A stretch of DNA of 64,000 nucleotides from NCBI GenBank assembly GCA_037043015.1, contig CM073321.1, positions 43,482,420-43,546,419 of the forward strand. Direction: 5' to 3'. Of this stretch, positions 10,683-21,708 are shown one piece after another. The stretch's first letter is position 1, and the number at the start of each line of letters is the position of its first letter. Source of the DNA: Bryum argenteum (taxonomy: Eukaryota; Streptophyta; Bryopsida; Bryales; Bryaceae). The translations under genes and the position numbers were made by a program. The notes beneath the pieces were generated by a model that was not told the origin of the DNA, ran no database searches, and was given only the letters and a program-made list of their open reading frames with translations.

Positions 10683-11982
10683 CTACTCGCTAGCAGGACC
10701 TTGGCCAAACAACCGCAATTCCCTGTAAAACTCGTCAAGGAGACGTTGCGTAATTTGGTGTTCTTGTTGCTTTTTGATAATGATCTGATAATCTTTCACT
10801 CGGCCCGTCAGTAGAGGATCAAACCGATCTACAAGTGCCTCAAAATTTATGGCACCTCGTAGAACGTTGGGCGTGATACCTGCAAAAGTGTGAGCCATCT
10901 CTACAAAACGAGGAGCCATATCCGCAAGTATTTCTGACCCTGCCTTCAACTTGAACCCTAGAGCAGTTAACCTTTCAGCCGAAGCATCTCCCCAATGATT
11001 CCCTAGCAAACCTTCCTCTTTATCTACCCCATTGCACCAATCTGCCAATCTTTTTGTTTTTTTCATCCACTCATCCAATGTGTTATCCTGTACTACATAA
11101 TGCATATACCCCTCGAAATTTGGCGCTACACCCGAATCGAGATCCATGTCATCCATGGCATCAGTTGGTGCTCTGGTTTCTCGTGGTTCACTTGACCCTG
11201 CCTCCTCTGATGTTGGTACAGAGGTTACATGAGGTTCTTCAACTACGTTTGCACCTTCGAGCCTATCAGTTATAGTCGGTTCTACGATTGGGACATCCGT
11301 GGCAACCATATTCCTTCCATCCTCCTGATGAATCGTGGTTGTTGGAGGAGAATCCTTCACCGCCGTCTCATGAGTTTTCCTCCTCAAGTGCTGCAATAAG
11401 GCCTTTGTAGAGTTTGATTCTGGATCAAACATATCTGGGATATCCTTCTGATTTCTCCCGATTCGAAGAGGATATGCACTACTCGCCGTGAATGTGCTCC
11501 AGTTCACCTTGCGCTTCAATATGAGCTCAGCATACACCATGCTCAAAAGCATATAGGCAAAATAACCCTTGCTCTTGGGACGAGTTCCAAACAATGCCAC
11601 CCAAACTTCTTCAGCACGATGAAGGAAGTGATCATCCTTGCATGTTTGAGGGTTGCAAGTAAAATTATTGGTATTAACTTTGTGACATTCTCGAGGCCAA
11701 AGTTTCCCAATGTGATACATCTTCACATATTTCTTGCACGTCGCCAATCTCCAGTATTCCTCCGTTTCATTGGCCCAACCGCTCTCAGCTTTGATGGCCT
11801 CATTATCCAAGATCTCGTAGTGCAACTCATGTCTCGCTCCTTTTGGTTTCACTCTCTTAGACAATGTCTCTTGTAAAACCAACTCAGTCCCCACCAATCC
11901 TGCGTTTGTGTTTTTTGTCGCAGGTGACCTCAAGGTCTGTTAGAATCAGCCTCCATGTTCGTGTTATCGATATCCGTCGCCA
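10683..11982 (-). CDS. Cys/His-domain protein, paralogue of 17.6-kb gene
   Basis: The 416-codon frame shares with the plus-strand protein at 17.6 kb the block CKKYVKMYHIxKLWxR followed by a CK(D/S)DHF motif, a conserved M(V/A)xAE(L/I)xL segment, and a C-terminus ending in LFG-x-GPxS after a Gln/Glu-rich stretch. The listed frame has no ATG at its start; a likely start is the ATG at 11982 (MATDIDNTNMEADSNRP), which reaches the frame only through a one-base shift near 11935. The TATA-like ATAAAAGG at 12177-12184 lies about 200 bp upstream. The Cys/His block may bind zinc. The frame ends in TAG at 10683-10685 and the RING frame continues in the same phase. Function unknown. Confidence 0.55.
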
Positions 11983-12176
11983 TGAACAATAGGGAGTATT
12001 TAAAATACCTCGAAGATATCCCAAGTATGCAAAAATTCGATGCAGCAGCCGCAAGTATCACGCTGACTTCCCCCCGCCACCACAAATGCAGCACACGAGA
12101 AGCTAATGCCCACGGTTGCAATTCAATTGAGATGGATGTATACAAGAAAAAGTGAGGGGAAATGAGGCCCCAAAGG

Positions 12177-12184
12177 CCTTTTAT
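12177..12184 (-). promoter_or_regulatory. TATA box of minus-strand 11.9-kb gene
   Basis: On the minus strand the sequence reads ATAAAAGG, immediately downstream of the GC-rich block and about 195 bp before the ATG at 11982. The layout copies that of the 17.6-kb paralogue and the hAT gene. Confidence 0.5.
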
Positions 12185-12198
12185 CCCCCCTCCTTCCC

Positions 12199-12466
12199 AA
12201 CCCTAGAGACCGGTCACTCGGCCAATCACAGCCGCCACCGATGTTGGCCAGCCGGTCCGGCCGACTGATCCTGGCCGGTCGATCCGGTCGACCGATCGGG
12301 GCCGGCCGATCGTGGCCGCTCGATGTCGGCCGACCGATATGGCCGGCCAATCGTGGCCGCTCGATGTCGGCCGACCGATGTGGCCGGCTGATCGTGGCTG
12401 CTTGATGTCGGCCGACCGATGCCGGTCGACCAAGGCGGCTGACCGATCTCGGCGGCCGCTGCGGTT
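12199..12466. repeat. GC-rich CGGCCGACCGAT repeat block
   Basis: Imperfect tandem repeats of about 20-35 bp built from GGCCGACCGAT, GTGGCCGCTCGATGTC and GGTCGACC. Two near-identical units (GTGGCCGCTCGATGTCGGCC) lie at about 12311-12331 and 12353-12373. The block sits against the TATA box of the minus-strand gene and ends abruptly at a T-rich/A-rich tract. Confidence 0.8.
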
Positions 12467-12530
12467 TTTTTTTTTCAAATTTTTTTTTAAAAACAAATAA
12501 ATAAATAAATAAATAATAAAATTAAATTTT

Positions 12531-12580
<50 letters not shown>

Positions 12581-14401
12581 AGAGATCTTACAAAATTGCA
12601 TAGGATCCTTTTTTATTTCGCAAAGATTTCGGTTATTTGATTCTTAGTGATTATTACACAATGAAGAAAGGAATCCTATGTTGATTTCTGAAATGCTATA
12701 TATTATTTTTTCACGGATACATCTGAACTCTAAATTTTATGTTCATAACCATTTTGAGTGGACTCTTTAAAGTGTAAAGCTTCACAAATTCATAGATGTT
12801 TCATACATAAGGCATTCATTTGGTTCGAATCAATAGCTTTCTTCTCTATTTTCCTTTTGTAAATCAATTGACCATTGGCTTCATGAATCAAACTTTGAAC
12901 CACATGACCTACAACACTACCTATTCCAATATTGCATGGTTGAGAATGTCAATTGGAGTATCCTCATTCTAATATAGGACACTTATTTTGGAACAGCGTC
13001 ATTTGGTAAAAAATAGGCTATGAGATTGAAGAATCTATAATCCTAAATCCTATGTTGAATGTTGAATGTTCAATATTGTACCAGTATATTCTTTGCAATA
13101 AATGTGTGATTTACTCCATGTCAATAACATCTTCATCACAAATGATAAATACAAAATAGATTATTTTGCACATAATAACTATGCGATGTACAGTAGTGCA
13201 ATTGTTATCAATTTAAAATATAACTTAGAACTACACCATACATACACGAGTCCAATATTTCCCTTCCACACACAATGGTGTTTGCAAAGCTTTGCAACAC
13301 CAAAACTAGAATTAGAATGAAATCTATCCCAAAATCCCAAGACCCTAAACCGTAATCCGTAAACCCTATACCATAGAAGCCTAAAGAGTTATTCATACAT
13401 CCTAAACCATAAACCATAAATCCTATCCACAAGTGATTTTATCCACGAGATACTCTAAATGAAGAAGAGATGCCTCTTCAAAATATTATATTTCCAAAAC
13501 AATCAATCAAAGGAAGAGTTAATTCAGAAATTACTAGAAATTGTGAAGATTATTTTTGTAATCTCTCAAGGCTACCCTTGTGAAATTGACAAACATTTTG
13601 ACTTGGGTCACTTTGGGACTCAAGTAGTAAATTGTTCATGAACATATTTCCAAAAAAGAATTTCAAACAACGGCTAATTGTAACTGCCGTTAATGGACTT
13701 CAAACCTAAATATTCTAGATGTAGGTTGTAAATTTGAAATTTGGATCTGCAAATTTTACCACATGCACTTTGCGGTGTAAGGAGCACCGAGTAAAAATTT
13801 AATAAAAAATTATTACTTTTGACCTCTTCATCTAAGCTGCCCGAAATAGGAAACCTCCACTTTGGTGTCCATGGATCTTTAGGGGTTAAGAAGGAATATT
13901 TTAACAAAAATGAATTAATGTGTACGATCAAAAACATGGTCTCTAACTTATAATAAGAATTGGCCCCATGGCCTTTGCTTTCCTTATAGACAAGGGCATC
14001 AACTCCCAATGCCTTCACAAATGAGAAAATTGACCCCACTATATTGATTGTTAAATGTTTACTCCGATTCAAGCCAATTGGGCACAACAACTCAAAAAGT
14101 GAGTGTATTGGCGTGGAGATTTGCTCGCCTTAACTCCCCTTGAAGAGAGTCCCTTATTATGGATTTATTTAAAGCCGAGCGTATCTTTCTCATAAAACAT
14201 TCTCGTTTGGGACAAAGAGATATTCCCGACATTCTCTTGTCAGAACATTCCTTGTCCATATTTAGACGTCACGTGGATCATACAGGCTAAATATAGTAGT
14301 TTTGAAAATGCAGGTATGCAACGCGGGAAAGTGATCGAAGTTGTGCAAACGGGGAGTGTTGGGGAGAGGCAAGAGGAGGAGGGGGAAGGGGGGACGCGGA
14401 A
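12467..14401. repeat. Spacer unit A of a tandem duplication
   Basis: Noncoding AT-rich spacer with no supported gene. From about 12581 it matches the sequence from about 14565, including the shared stretch ATCCTATGTTGATTTCTGAA, the segment near 13085-13300 versus 14950-15180, and the segment near 13930-14390 versus 16670-17150. A (TA)n tract lies at 12546-12577. Each unit ends in a GC-rich CCGACCGGTCGCC block. Telomere-like CCTAAACC repeats lie near 13340-13420. Confidence 0.75.
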
Positions 14402-14512
14402 GGAGCGACCGACCGGTCGCCCGGGGGACGTGGTCGGTCGCCAGTCGCCGGGCCGGTCGCACGCACGCCCGCCCGATGGCGGCCGACCGATATGGGCGGC
14501 CGCTGTAGGGTT
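14402..14512. repeat. GC-rich block between spacer units
   Basis: Repeats of GACCGGTCGCC and GGCCGACCGATATGGG, followed by GGCGGCCGCTG and a T-rich tract, the same junction as at 12450-12480. No gene starts directly downstream; it is probably a promoter block left over from the duplication. Confidence 0.7.
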
Positions 14513-15222
14513 TTCTTTTAAACTTTTTTTTAAAACTTTTTCTTTTCTATATATATAACTAAAATCTAATAAAATTGCATAGAATCCTTTTTTTATTCCT
14601 CAAAGATTTTTGTTACTCGATTTTCGATAATTACTAGACAATGAAAAAAATAATCCTATGTTGATTTCTGAAATGCTATGTAATCTTTTTTCACGGATAC
14701 ATCTGAACTTTAAATTTTAAGTTTATAACCATTTCGAGTAGACTCCATAAAAGTATAGATCTTCACGAATTCAAAGATGTTTCGTACAAATACTACTTTA
14801 GTACTCATACGTTATGATCTAGGGATCTATGAGGCTCTATGAATTAAGTTTTGAGCCACGTGACCTACAATAGTAACTCTATTCCAATATTGGTTAAAAA
14901 TAGGCTATGAGATTGAAGACTCTGGAATCTTAATTCCTATGTTGATGTTGAATATTCTATATATTCTTTGCAATAAATGTGTGATTTATTCCATGTCAAT
15001 AACATCTTCAATCAAAAATGATAAATACAAAATAGATTATTTTGCACATAATAACTATGCGATGTAGAGAAGTGCAAATTTTATCCATGTAAAATATAAT
15101 TGAGAACCACACCATACATACAGGGATCCATTATTTTACTTCCACACACAATTGTGTTTGCAAAGCTTTGCAACACAAAAACTAGGATTAAAATGAAATC
15201 CACCCCAAATCCTCAAGACCTT

Positions 15223-15254
15223 AAACCCTAAACCCTAAACCCTAAACCCTATAC
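15223..15254. repeat. Interstitial telomere-type repeat
   Basis: Four tandem CCCTAAA units, the Arabidopsis-type plant telomere sequence. The matching position in unit A (about 13345-13370) is degenerate. Short tracts like this are common inside plant chromosomes and do not imply a chromosome end. Confidence 0.85.
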
Positions 15255-16138
15255 CCTAGAGGCCTACATAGTAATTCATACATCTTAAACCAAGAACTTA
15301 AATTTTATCTACAAGTGATTTTATCCATTACATACTGTAAATGAAGAAGTGATGGCTCTTCAAAATATTCTATTCCCAAATCAGTCAATCATAGTATACG
15401 AATAATCAATTTTATATAACATCTAATCTTAGTACTAATGTACTATACGTGTACAATATCAAATATGATTAAAAATTTAGAAGTTGATGCCATTATTGCC
15501 ATATGTTAAACACTTATTTGTAAGAGGGAAATAAGTAACTATTCAAATCCATACAATAAGAATAATGCTACAATTAATTTTTGAAGTATATTTGCAAATG
15601 AGTTACAATTATATGTACTAGATTATATATATACTCCTAGGTTAGTTGAAGATTGTCAGACAAAAAATAGCGAATAATAGAATTAAATGTTTAAGCACAA
15701 TGTTTTTTATAATAAGTACTACTAAATTAGATACACAACGATGGAGTAATTTCCAAATACCCATCAAATAATATAGACCATAAAATGTGGAAAAGTTAAG
15801 GCCCAAATAGAAAGTCTAAATATTGACAAACACAGTAATACCAAAGATATGAAAAGTAAATGCTCACACATGCTCACCTACATTTCATATATACTTGGAT
15901 CTCTCCAATGTTAGACATCAATATACTCTCACCGAGGAATAGTTAAAATTTATAGAATGTAATCTGAGAGGATTTAGGGCCACCTCAGGGTACACACTAG
16001 GCGCCAAGCCATGAATGGGGGCCAAAACATGGCAAAATCTCATAGTGAGAATGGATAACTTTTAACAAAAGTTGGGAGATAGAAGAAATGAATGTGAATC
16101 CATGGGAGCTTGCAATACTAGCACTCACCACTATGAAC

Positions 16139-16428
16139 TATGGTGAAACCACCTAAAGGCGGGCAACCAAGATTCTTGCCTTTATAAAGATCTCACCTCC
16201 CTTGCATGTACCTCATGCGTACATATTTAGGGTGCCCGCCTTTAGGCTTCTCCTTCTAAAATTTGTATTTCTTTATGTGTGTGCTTTAAAGAAGCACATA
16301 AATAGGGTTAGCTTGTCTTTTTCTATTCCCTATCCATGAAAAATGATAACCCACTCCTTTCTGACACCAAGTATATAGATTCCCTCAATTTTCCTTAAGT
16401 GCACGAGAATAGGTGGTTTCACCATAAA
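16139..16428. mobile_element. Fold-back/MITE-like element
   Basis: TATGGTGAAACCACCT at 16139-16154 recurs as its reverse complement at 16413-16428. Just inside the left arm CCTAAAGGCGGGCA is partly mirrored by TGCCCGCCTTTAGG near 16232-16246. The element is about 290 bp, noncoding, and lies in the segment that unit B has and unit A lacks. The target-site duplication is not clear. Confidence 0.5.
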
Positions 16429-17158
16429 GGGGCTATGTCCAATATTATTGGATATATATTATAATTTCAACCATAGGATCTTGAGTAGACTACCATACGT
16501 AGTAGTGTGAAATCTTCAACCGTTGGATCATCACTAGATGCGAGATCATAACATTTGAAGTTGAATATGAAACATTTTTTGGCCGTGACGATAAAAGACG
16601 AAATGGTGGCCATGTTTGTTAAGGTGTTAGGAAAGAATATTTCAAAAAAATTAAAAATAAAAAATAAATGTGTACAAATAAAAAATATGGACTCTAGTTA
16701 ATAATAAGAATTGGCCCCATGGCCTTGGCTCTCCTTCTAAACATGGGCTTCAACTCCAAATGACTTCACGACTCGGAAAATTGGCCCCACTAAATTGATT
16801 GTTAAATGTTTTGTCCAATTCAAGCTAATTGGGCAACATAACTCAAAAAGTGAGTGAATTGGCTTGGAGATTTCTTGGCCTTCACTCCTCTTGCAAAGAG
16901 TCCCTTATTATAGATTTATTTAAAGCCGATAGTATCTTTGTCATACAACATTCCCCTTTATGACGAAAAGATATTCCCGACATTCCCTTGTCAGAACATT
17001 CCCTGTCCATATTTAGACGCCACGTGGACCATACAGGCTAAATATAGTAATTTTGAAATTGCAGGTATGCAACGCGAGGAATTGATCAAAGTTGTGCAAA
17101 CGGGGGGTCTTGGGGAGAGGCAAGAGGAGGAGGGGGAAGGATGGACGCGGAATGAGGG

Positions 17159-17470
17159 ACCGACCGGTCGCCCGCGGGATGTGGTCGGTCGCCAGCCCGA
17201 TCGCCGAGCCGGTCGCCGGTCGCATGGCCGGTCGCCAGTCGCCAGGCCGGTCGGCCGACCGGTCGCCAGTCGCCAGGCCGGTCGGCCGACCGGTCGCTGG
17301 TCGCTTGGATCGGTCGGCCGGTATCGGCGGCCCCGATCGACCGATTGGTCGTGCGACCCCAATCGGTCGTACTGGCCGGTAGCCGGTCGCTAGCCGCCGG
17401 ATCGCCGATGTGACAGCTGTTGGCCGGGATCGAACGGCCAGTGCCAGCTGGCCAATGGCGTCCGATCCCG
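17159..17470. repeat. GC-rich CCGGTCGCC repeat block (promoter)
   Basis: About 310 bp of imperfect repeats such as GGTCGCCAGTCGCCAGGCC and GGTCGGCCGACCGGTCGCC. It ends within a few bases of the TATA box of the 17.6-kb gene. With the blocks at 4.6 and 12.2 kb this is the third case of a GC-rich repeat abutting a TATA box. Confidence 0.8.
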
Positions 17471-17474
17471 GTCG

Positions 17475-17482
17475 GCATAAAT
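17475..17482 (+). promoter_or_regulatory. TATA box of 17.6-kb gene
   Basis: GCATAAATAG next to the GC-rich block, about 145 bp before the ATG at 17622. Transcription would start near 17505 by normal TATA spacing. Confidence 0.6.
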
Positions 17483-17621
17483 AGAAGGGGAGGGGCTCAT
17501 TCTCCCACACTCTGGTGAACGGGCTGTACGTTGCGGCTTTTTTAAAGCTGCATCAACTGCGTTGCTCAGAGTCCGCGTGGGTCACCCACACCCACACTGT
17601 GCATACTTGTCGCTGCTGGGA

Positions 17622-18839
17622 ATGGCGCCGAAGTTTTCACGTTCGAGGGGCGAGGCCAAGTCTCCACAACCAAAGGGCGACCCTGCAAAAATGGATTGGG
17701 AAGCATGGAGTGACCCAAACTGTGTTGCAGAGCCGGGTTGGCGAGAGGAGAGGGCAGACATTTGGAATTGCACCATGTGCAAGAAGTACGTGAAAATGTA
17801 TCACATAATGAAGTTATGGTCGCGGCACGAAGCAGAGAAATATGGTCCTCGTCGCGAAGGCCCAGTAAAGAGTTGCAAGAGCGACCATTTTGCGCAGAGA
17901 TATCATGAAGTCACAATTGCGGTTGGAATCAAGAACACAAGGCCAGAATTGATGTTGTATTCTACCATGGCCATGGTGTGGGCTGAAATAGTCCTTCACA
18001 AGGACATTGACTGGACCACTGTGATAGGTTTGAACGTGCATTTATTGGATCGCAGCAACCGATTCATTCCCACAAATTGGATGGGACCAAGCGATTGTTA
18101 TACTACTTATTCAGAACGTTCAGCTGATATGGATGCCCAACTTCAACAACATGGAACTCCAAGGGCATATGGGGGCACTAACCAAGACTCAAACCTTGAC
18201 GATCGTCAAGCACCAGTATCCTTTGGCACAGGAAGTGAGGGGTATTACCACGGAAACCACCAATCCAGTACTCCGGTGAGTTATATGCCACCTCATCAGC
18301 AAAACACGTACAAAGCCGAACGCGAGTACGGTAGAGGTGGATCTAGTTCGAACTACCCATCTCCAATGTATACAGGAGGTACACATGGTTTAGGAGGTGA
18401 GCACGGTAGCGGATCCAATGCTCAATGCAACTCAAGCCCAACTCATCCTATAAATCCATACAATCGTGGGAACCAATACGGTACAACATTCGAAAGTCCC
18501 GAGTACCGTAGGCCATCACACCCGAAGGAAACATACGAGTATGGAGGTCAATATGATAGAACATCAGACATTGTTGGCTACACAAATTATGGATATGGTC
18601 AGAATGCATACGGAAGTAACGACATGCCTTCAGCACCTTTACTATCTCTTGAGGACGAAGAGGCGAGGTACCAACGAGATCTCCAACAAGCCACACTTCT
18701 TAGTCAGCAGGAATACATTGAACAGCTTGAAGCCGAAAGAAACTTTAGGCAAACTTACTTGTTTGGAGAATCTTCTCGAGGACCACCTTCTTACGGCGCA
18801 GCGCCAAGTCATAAACATGATGATGAAGACTTGGATTAA
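17622..18839 (+). CDS. Cys/His-domain protein with Gly/Tyr-rich tail
   Basis: Intact 405-codon gene. I chose the ATG at 17622 (MAPKFSRSRGEAKSPQPKGD) because it is the first ATG after the TATA box. Residues about 45-95 carry WNCTMCKKYVKMYHIMKLW followed by SCKSDHF, a block shared with the minus-strand gene at 11.9 kb; Cys and His residues suggest zinc binding. Residues about 155-330 are low-complexity, rich in Gly, Tyr, Ser, Asn and Gln. The end is a Gln/Glu helix (QQEYIEQLEAERNFRQTYLF) and GESSRGPPSYG. No transposase catalytic motif and no membrane segment. Its place in a transposon-rich cluster and its duplicated, divergent arrangement suggest an accessory gene of a mobile element. Function unknown. 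Confidence 0.75.
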   Translation: MAPKFSRSRGEAKSPQPKGDPAKMDWEAWSDPNCVAEPGWREERADIWNCTMCKKYVKMYHIMKLWSRHEAEKYGPRREGPVKSCKSDHFAQRYHEVTIAVGIKNTRPELMLYSTMAMVWAEIVLHKDIDWTTVIGLNVHLLDRSNRFIPTNWMGPSDCYTTYSERSADMDAQLQQHGTPRAYGGTNQDSNLDDRQAPVSFGTGSEGYYHGNHQSSTPVSYMPPHQQNTYKAEREYGRGGSSSNYPSPMYTGGTHGLGGEHGSGSNAQCNSSPTHPINPYNRGNQYGTTFESPEYRRPSHPKETYEYGGQYDRTSDIVGYTNYGYGQNAYGSNDMPSAPLLSLEDEEARYQRDLQQATLLSQQEYIEQLEAERNFRQTYLFGESSRGPPSYGAAPSHKHDDEDLD

Positions 18840-19553
18840 GAATGACAAATCATCATACATAATGTCATTATGGTGAAGGTTATGTAGTTTTTTGCAACGG
18901 ATAATGTCTACACCATTATTGCCTTGCTAGGGGCCAATTTTGAGGATACTGAAATCCATATTTTGTTTATGAATGGATTATCCGATATCGGACTATATCG
19001 TTATATGTTAATATACTCTGCATTTTGTTATTTCAAGGATTTTATCGCGATGTCTTGTATTTTTACTATGAGTTCACTTGGTGGTAATAATTTCTTTTGT
19101 TTGGCTTTAAGCCTTTTTTCACTATTCACACTCTCACCCAACATATGATATGTTATTCAATTCATACAAATAAAGGCATATGTAAGAAAAGTCATATTAT
19201 GCTTGACTTGACTTCGGACAAACCATTAATATCGCAACTACGCAAGGTTGATGTAATGAAGAAGTTCCACAATTCATTATATATTCTCAAATATTGTTCA
19301 TGAAGATTTGGAGATATTTCTATTGAAGATATTAAGTAATAAAATTAAATAACAAACAATGGAGAAGAAGTCATTCATTGGAATCATTGCAAGGTATATA
19401 TAAACAAGAATGTACTTGAAGCCGCTACATATAGAAGGCATATAATACATTTGACTACAAAAAATTTGCCTACATCTACATGAGAACTTCAATGAAGAAT
19501 CTAAAAAGCTAATAAAGCCACAAGAACTAAAGCAAATGCGCAGAACTAATTTG
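18840..19553. other. Spacer between convergent genes
   Basis: About 710 bp AT-rich 3' flank between the plus-strand gene and the convergent kinase-like remnant. No gene or repeat recognised. Confidence 0.55.
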
Positions 19554-20884
19554 CTAATCATACTTGGTGCGATAATGATCATTTGGCACCGGCCAATGGA
19601 ATGATTCCATGAAGCGGTTGACAACGTGGGTCAGCGTATACTTTGCATCAGCGACCATCTCCAAGTATTGGTCAAAAGCATTTGCCAAGTCTTGATTTGA
19701 CCACAGGTCAGGCCCCATTGTACTTTGGCAATCCTCGTAGGCCATAGACATGCTCTTCTTGAGGATTCGTTGTGCTATTCGTGCCGTAGCAAACTCCTCC
19801 GAAGCGCAATCAAAAAGGGAAATAACGTCAATGTCATCACTCCGTTTGTACAAGTACGCCACCCAAGGATCCACCCAATATCGTGCTTGTAGAGTATCAA
19901 TTCTCTCTTGGGGTTTTGTGAACGTATACAAGGACCTCATTTTATCAACATGCTTGTGGTTAGCCCCCAATCGCATACTCCAATATACACTCGTGATTTA
20001 TCTTGAGGGAAGTGAAGAAGTATGTTGTCTGGAGACACATCGTTGTGGAGGTAGTTCAACCGGTGGACTTCACACATGATATGCACTAAAGCCCAAGCAA
20101 GCTCTGTTCGTTTTTTGCGAAACCGGACCAACTGTCAAGCTCAAATACGCTCATCATCAGAATGAGGTGAGAATCCGATCTCTCCATGAACATCATCTCC
20201 ATATCTTGCATCAAGGGCCAACATCGATCGAATCGTGCCACCATTCCACCAGTACGTATAGCCTTGGAACTTATTTGCATGAATGGCTATAAAACGAATA
20301 ACACCTGGATGTTGTATCCTCACAGCAAACGCCTCATTCTGATGCTCCACCTTAGCCAAGTCTGGTCGTGTCACAGCATGGTTGGGAGTCTTTGCAGCAA
20401 ATTCCCAAAACTCTTGAATGGCCTCAACCCCTCTTATGTGAACTTTGGAAATTGTGTCGTATCCTCCCCTTAGAGTCCTCTTCTCAAGCTCGATGATACG
20501 GGCCGTGACAGGAATTACTATCAAATTATTCATGCGACCCAACTCCATTAACCTTCCTTGATCCGTGTGCCACCATCCTATGGAGCCGACCCGGTTTTTA
20601 TTATTGGATTACGGCCTCATCGCTTGTTGAAAAGCCTCCGCCCTCAATACCACATCCCTAAACTCCTCATCACCCGCTCGACTCGTTCTCTCATACCTCT
20701 TCAATATGTCGACAGCGTTCCAGAGAGCATCAATTAATCTATCCTCCATCCAATCCGTAAATCCACGCTTATCGGTCTCCGGTCTCCACACCGGATCTTG
20801 GAGCGCTTCCATCATGAGGTCCATCATGTCGTCTTTGAATTTGGCCTGAGCTTCCTCTTTGTATCTCATGTATTTGCTGAACAA
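19554..20884 (-). pseudogene. Protein kinase-like pseudogene
   Basis: Minus-strand pieces read in order as one kinase-like protein. An N-terminal helical segment (20884-20609) is followed by an N-lobe-like region (20548-20141). After two in-frame TGA codons (about 20141 and 20135) the same frame gives the catalytic loop LHNDVSPDNILLHF and CDWGL, equivalents of the HRDxxxxN and DFG motifs (HND and DWG here). A one-base shift near 19975 leads to the C-lobe-like frame ending at 19554. The variant loop suggests a divergent plant kinase family. With two nonsense codons and a frameshift it is probably inactive. It is convergent with the 17.6-kb gene, possibly cargo of the same element. Confidence 0.65.
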
Positions 20885-21560
20885 ACGTGAAAGACTGTTA
20901 GCCTCATAAAATCACACGATTACATTCTCCCGAAGAAAGTTCTTGCACTTATTGGATGGATGCTCCCACTTCTCAAGATGTCTAGCAGGCCTTGGTCTCC
21001 GGCCTCGATTCCCCTAATGCCCCCAACCCCATGTTTGGGCATCTTTTTGGAAAAAAAAGCAAAATCTCCCCCCTTACAAACGGAAAGACTTCTTTCCTCC
21101 CCAGGATAAGGAGCGAGTGGATGAAAATTAAAAAAAATTCCAACCTACAGCCACTCCGCACCCTGAAGATAATATTGCATTGAATTTATTGTATAGGAAT
21201 TTTATTTAAAAAGAAAGGTTTGATGTTAACGATACTCAATTCACAAAAATACGAAATTAGAAGTTGTATCCATTGTATTGCTTCCAAGTAATTTAACTAA
21301 GATTTTATTTTCTCAGTGAGTGTTTGCTAATATAGTATACCTCACAGTAGGTGTATAAAGATTAACATTTTTTTGACCAATAACAATTATCACACACTTG
21401 TAATCAGAAACCCTAAACACTAAACCCTAAACCCTATAATCCCAATCTCGCCAATTTTTAAATGTCGGGACTTTTGTTCCCGCTCAATATTAACTGTTGA
21501 CACTTCAGATCCCGTCAATTTTCAATTATTCAAACATCATATCCCTCTCATTTTCTATTC
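20885..21560. other. Intergenic region with telomere-type motif
   Basis: No gene seen. ACCCTAAACACTAAACCCTA near 21412-21431 is a degenerate telomere-type repeat. The rest is AT-rich and leads into the probable leader of the 22.6-kb transposase gene. Confidence 0.5.
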
Positions 21561-21708
21561 TTGGGAAAGCGCAAAAACGGAATTGCGCTACGCAATGACC
21601 TTCAAAATCCACGATAGAATGATTCTTTTCTTTTCAATCCTGAAGGTGCTGAACTCTGTCGACGTATTTGAGTTCTCCGTGCTTCCTATCGCTCGCCCTC
21701 TGCCTTCG

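Larger units (their letters stand above)
14513..17158. repeat. Spacer unit B with extra 1.2-kb segment
   Basis: Second copy of the spacer described at 12467-14401. It is longer because about 15.4-16.65 kb is absent from unit A; that part contains a fold-back element (16139-16428). No supported gene. Identity to unit A looks high enough for a fairly recent duplication, but I did not compute it. Confidence 0.7.

Noticed and set aside
15223..15254. Telomere-type repeats as a sign of a chromosome end
   Set aside because: Only four units, with unique sequence and genes continuing on both sides.
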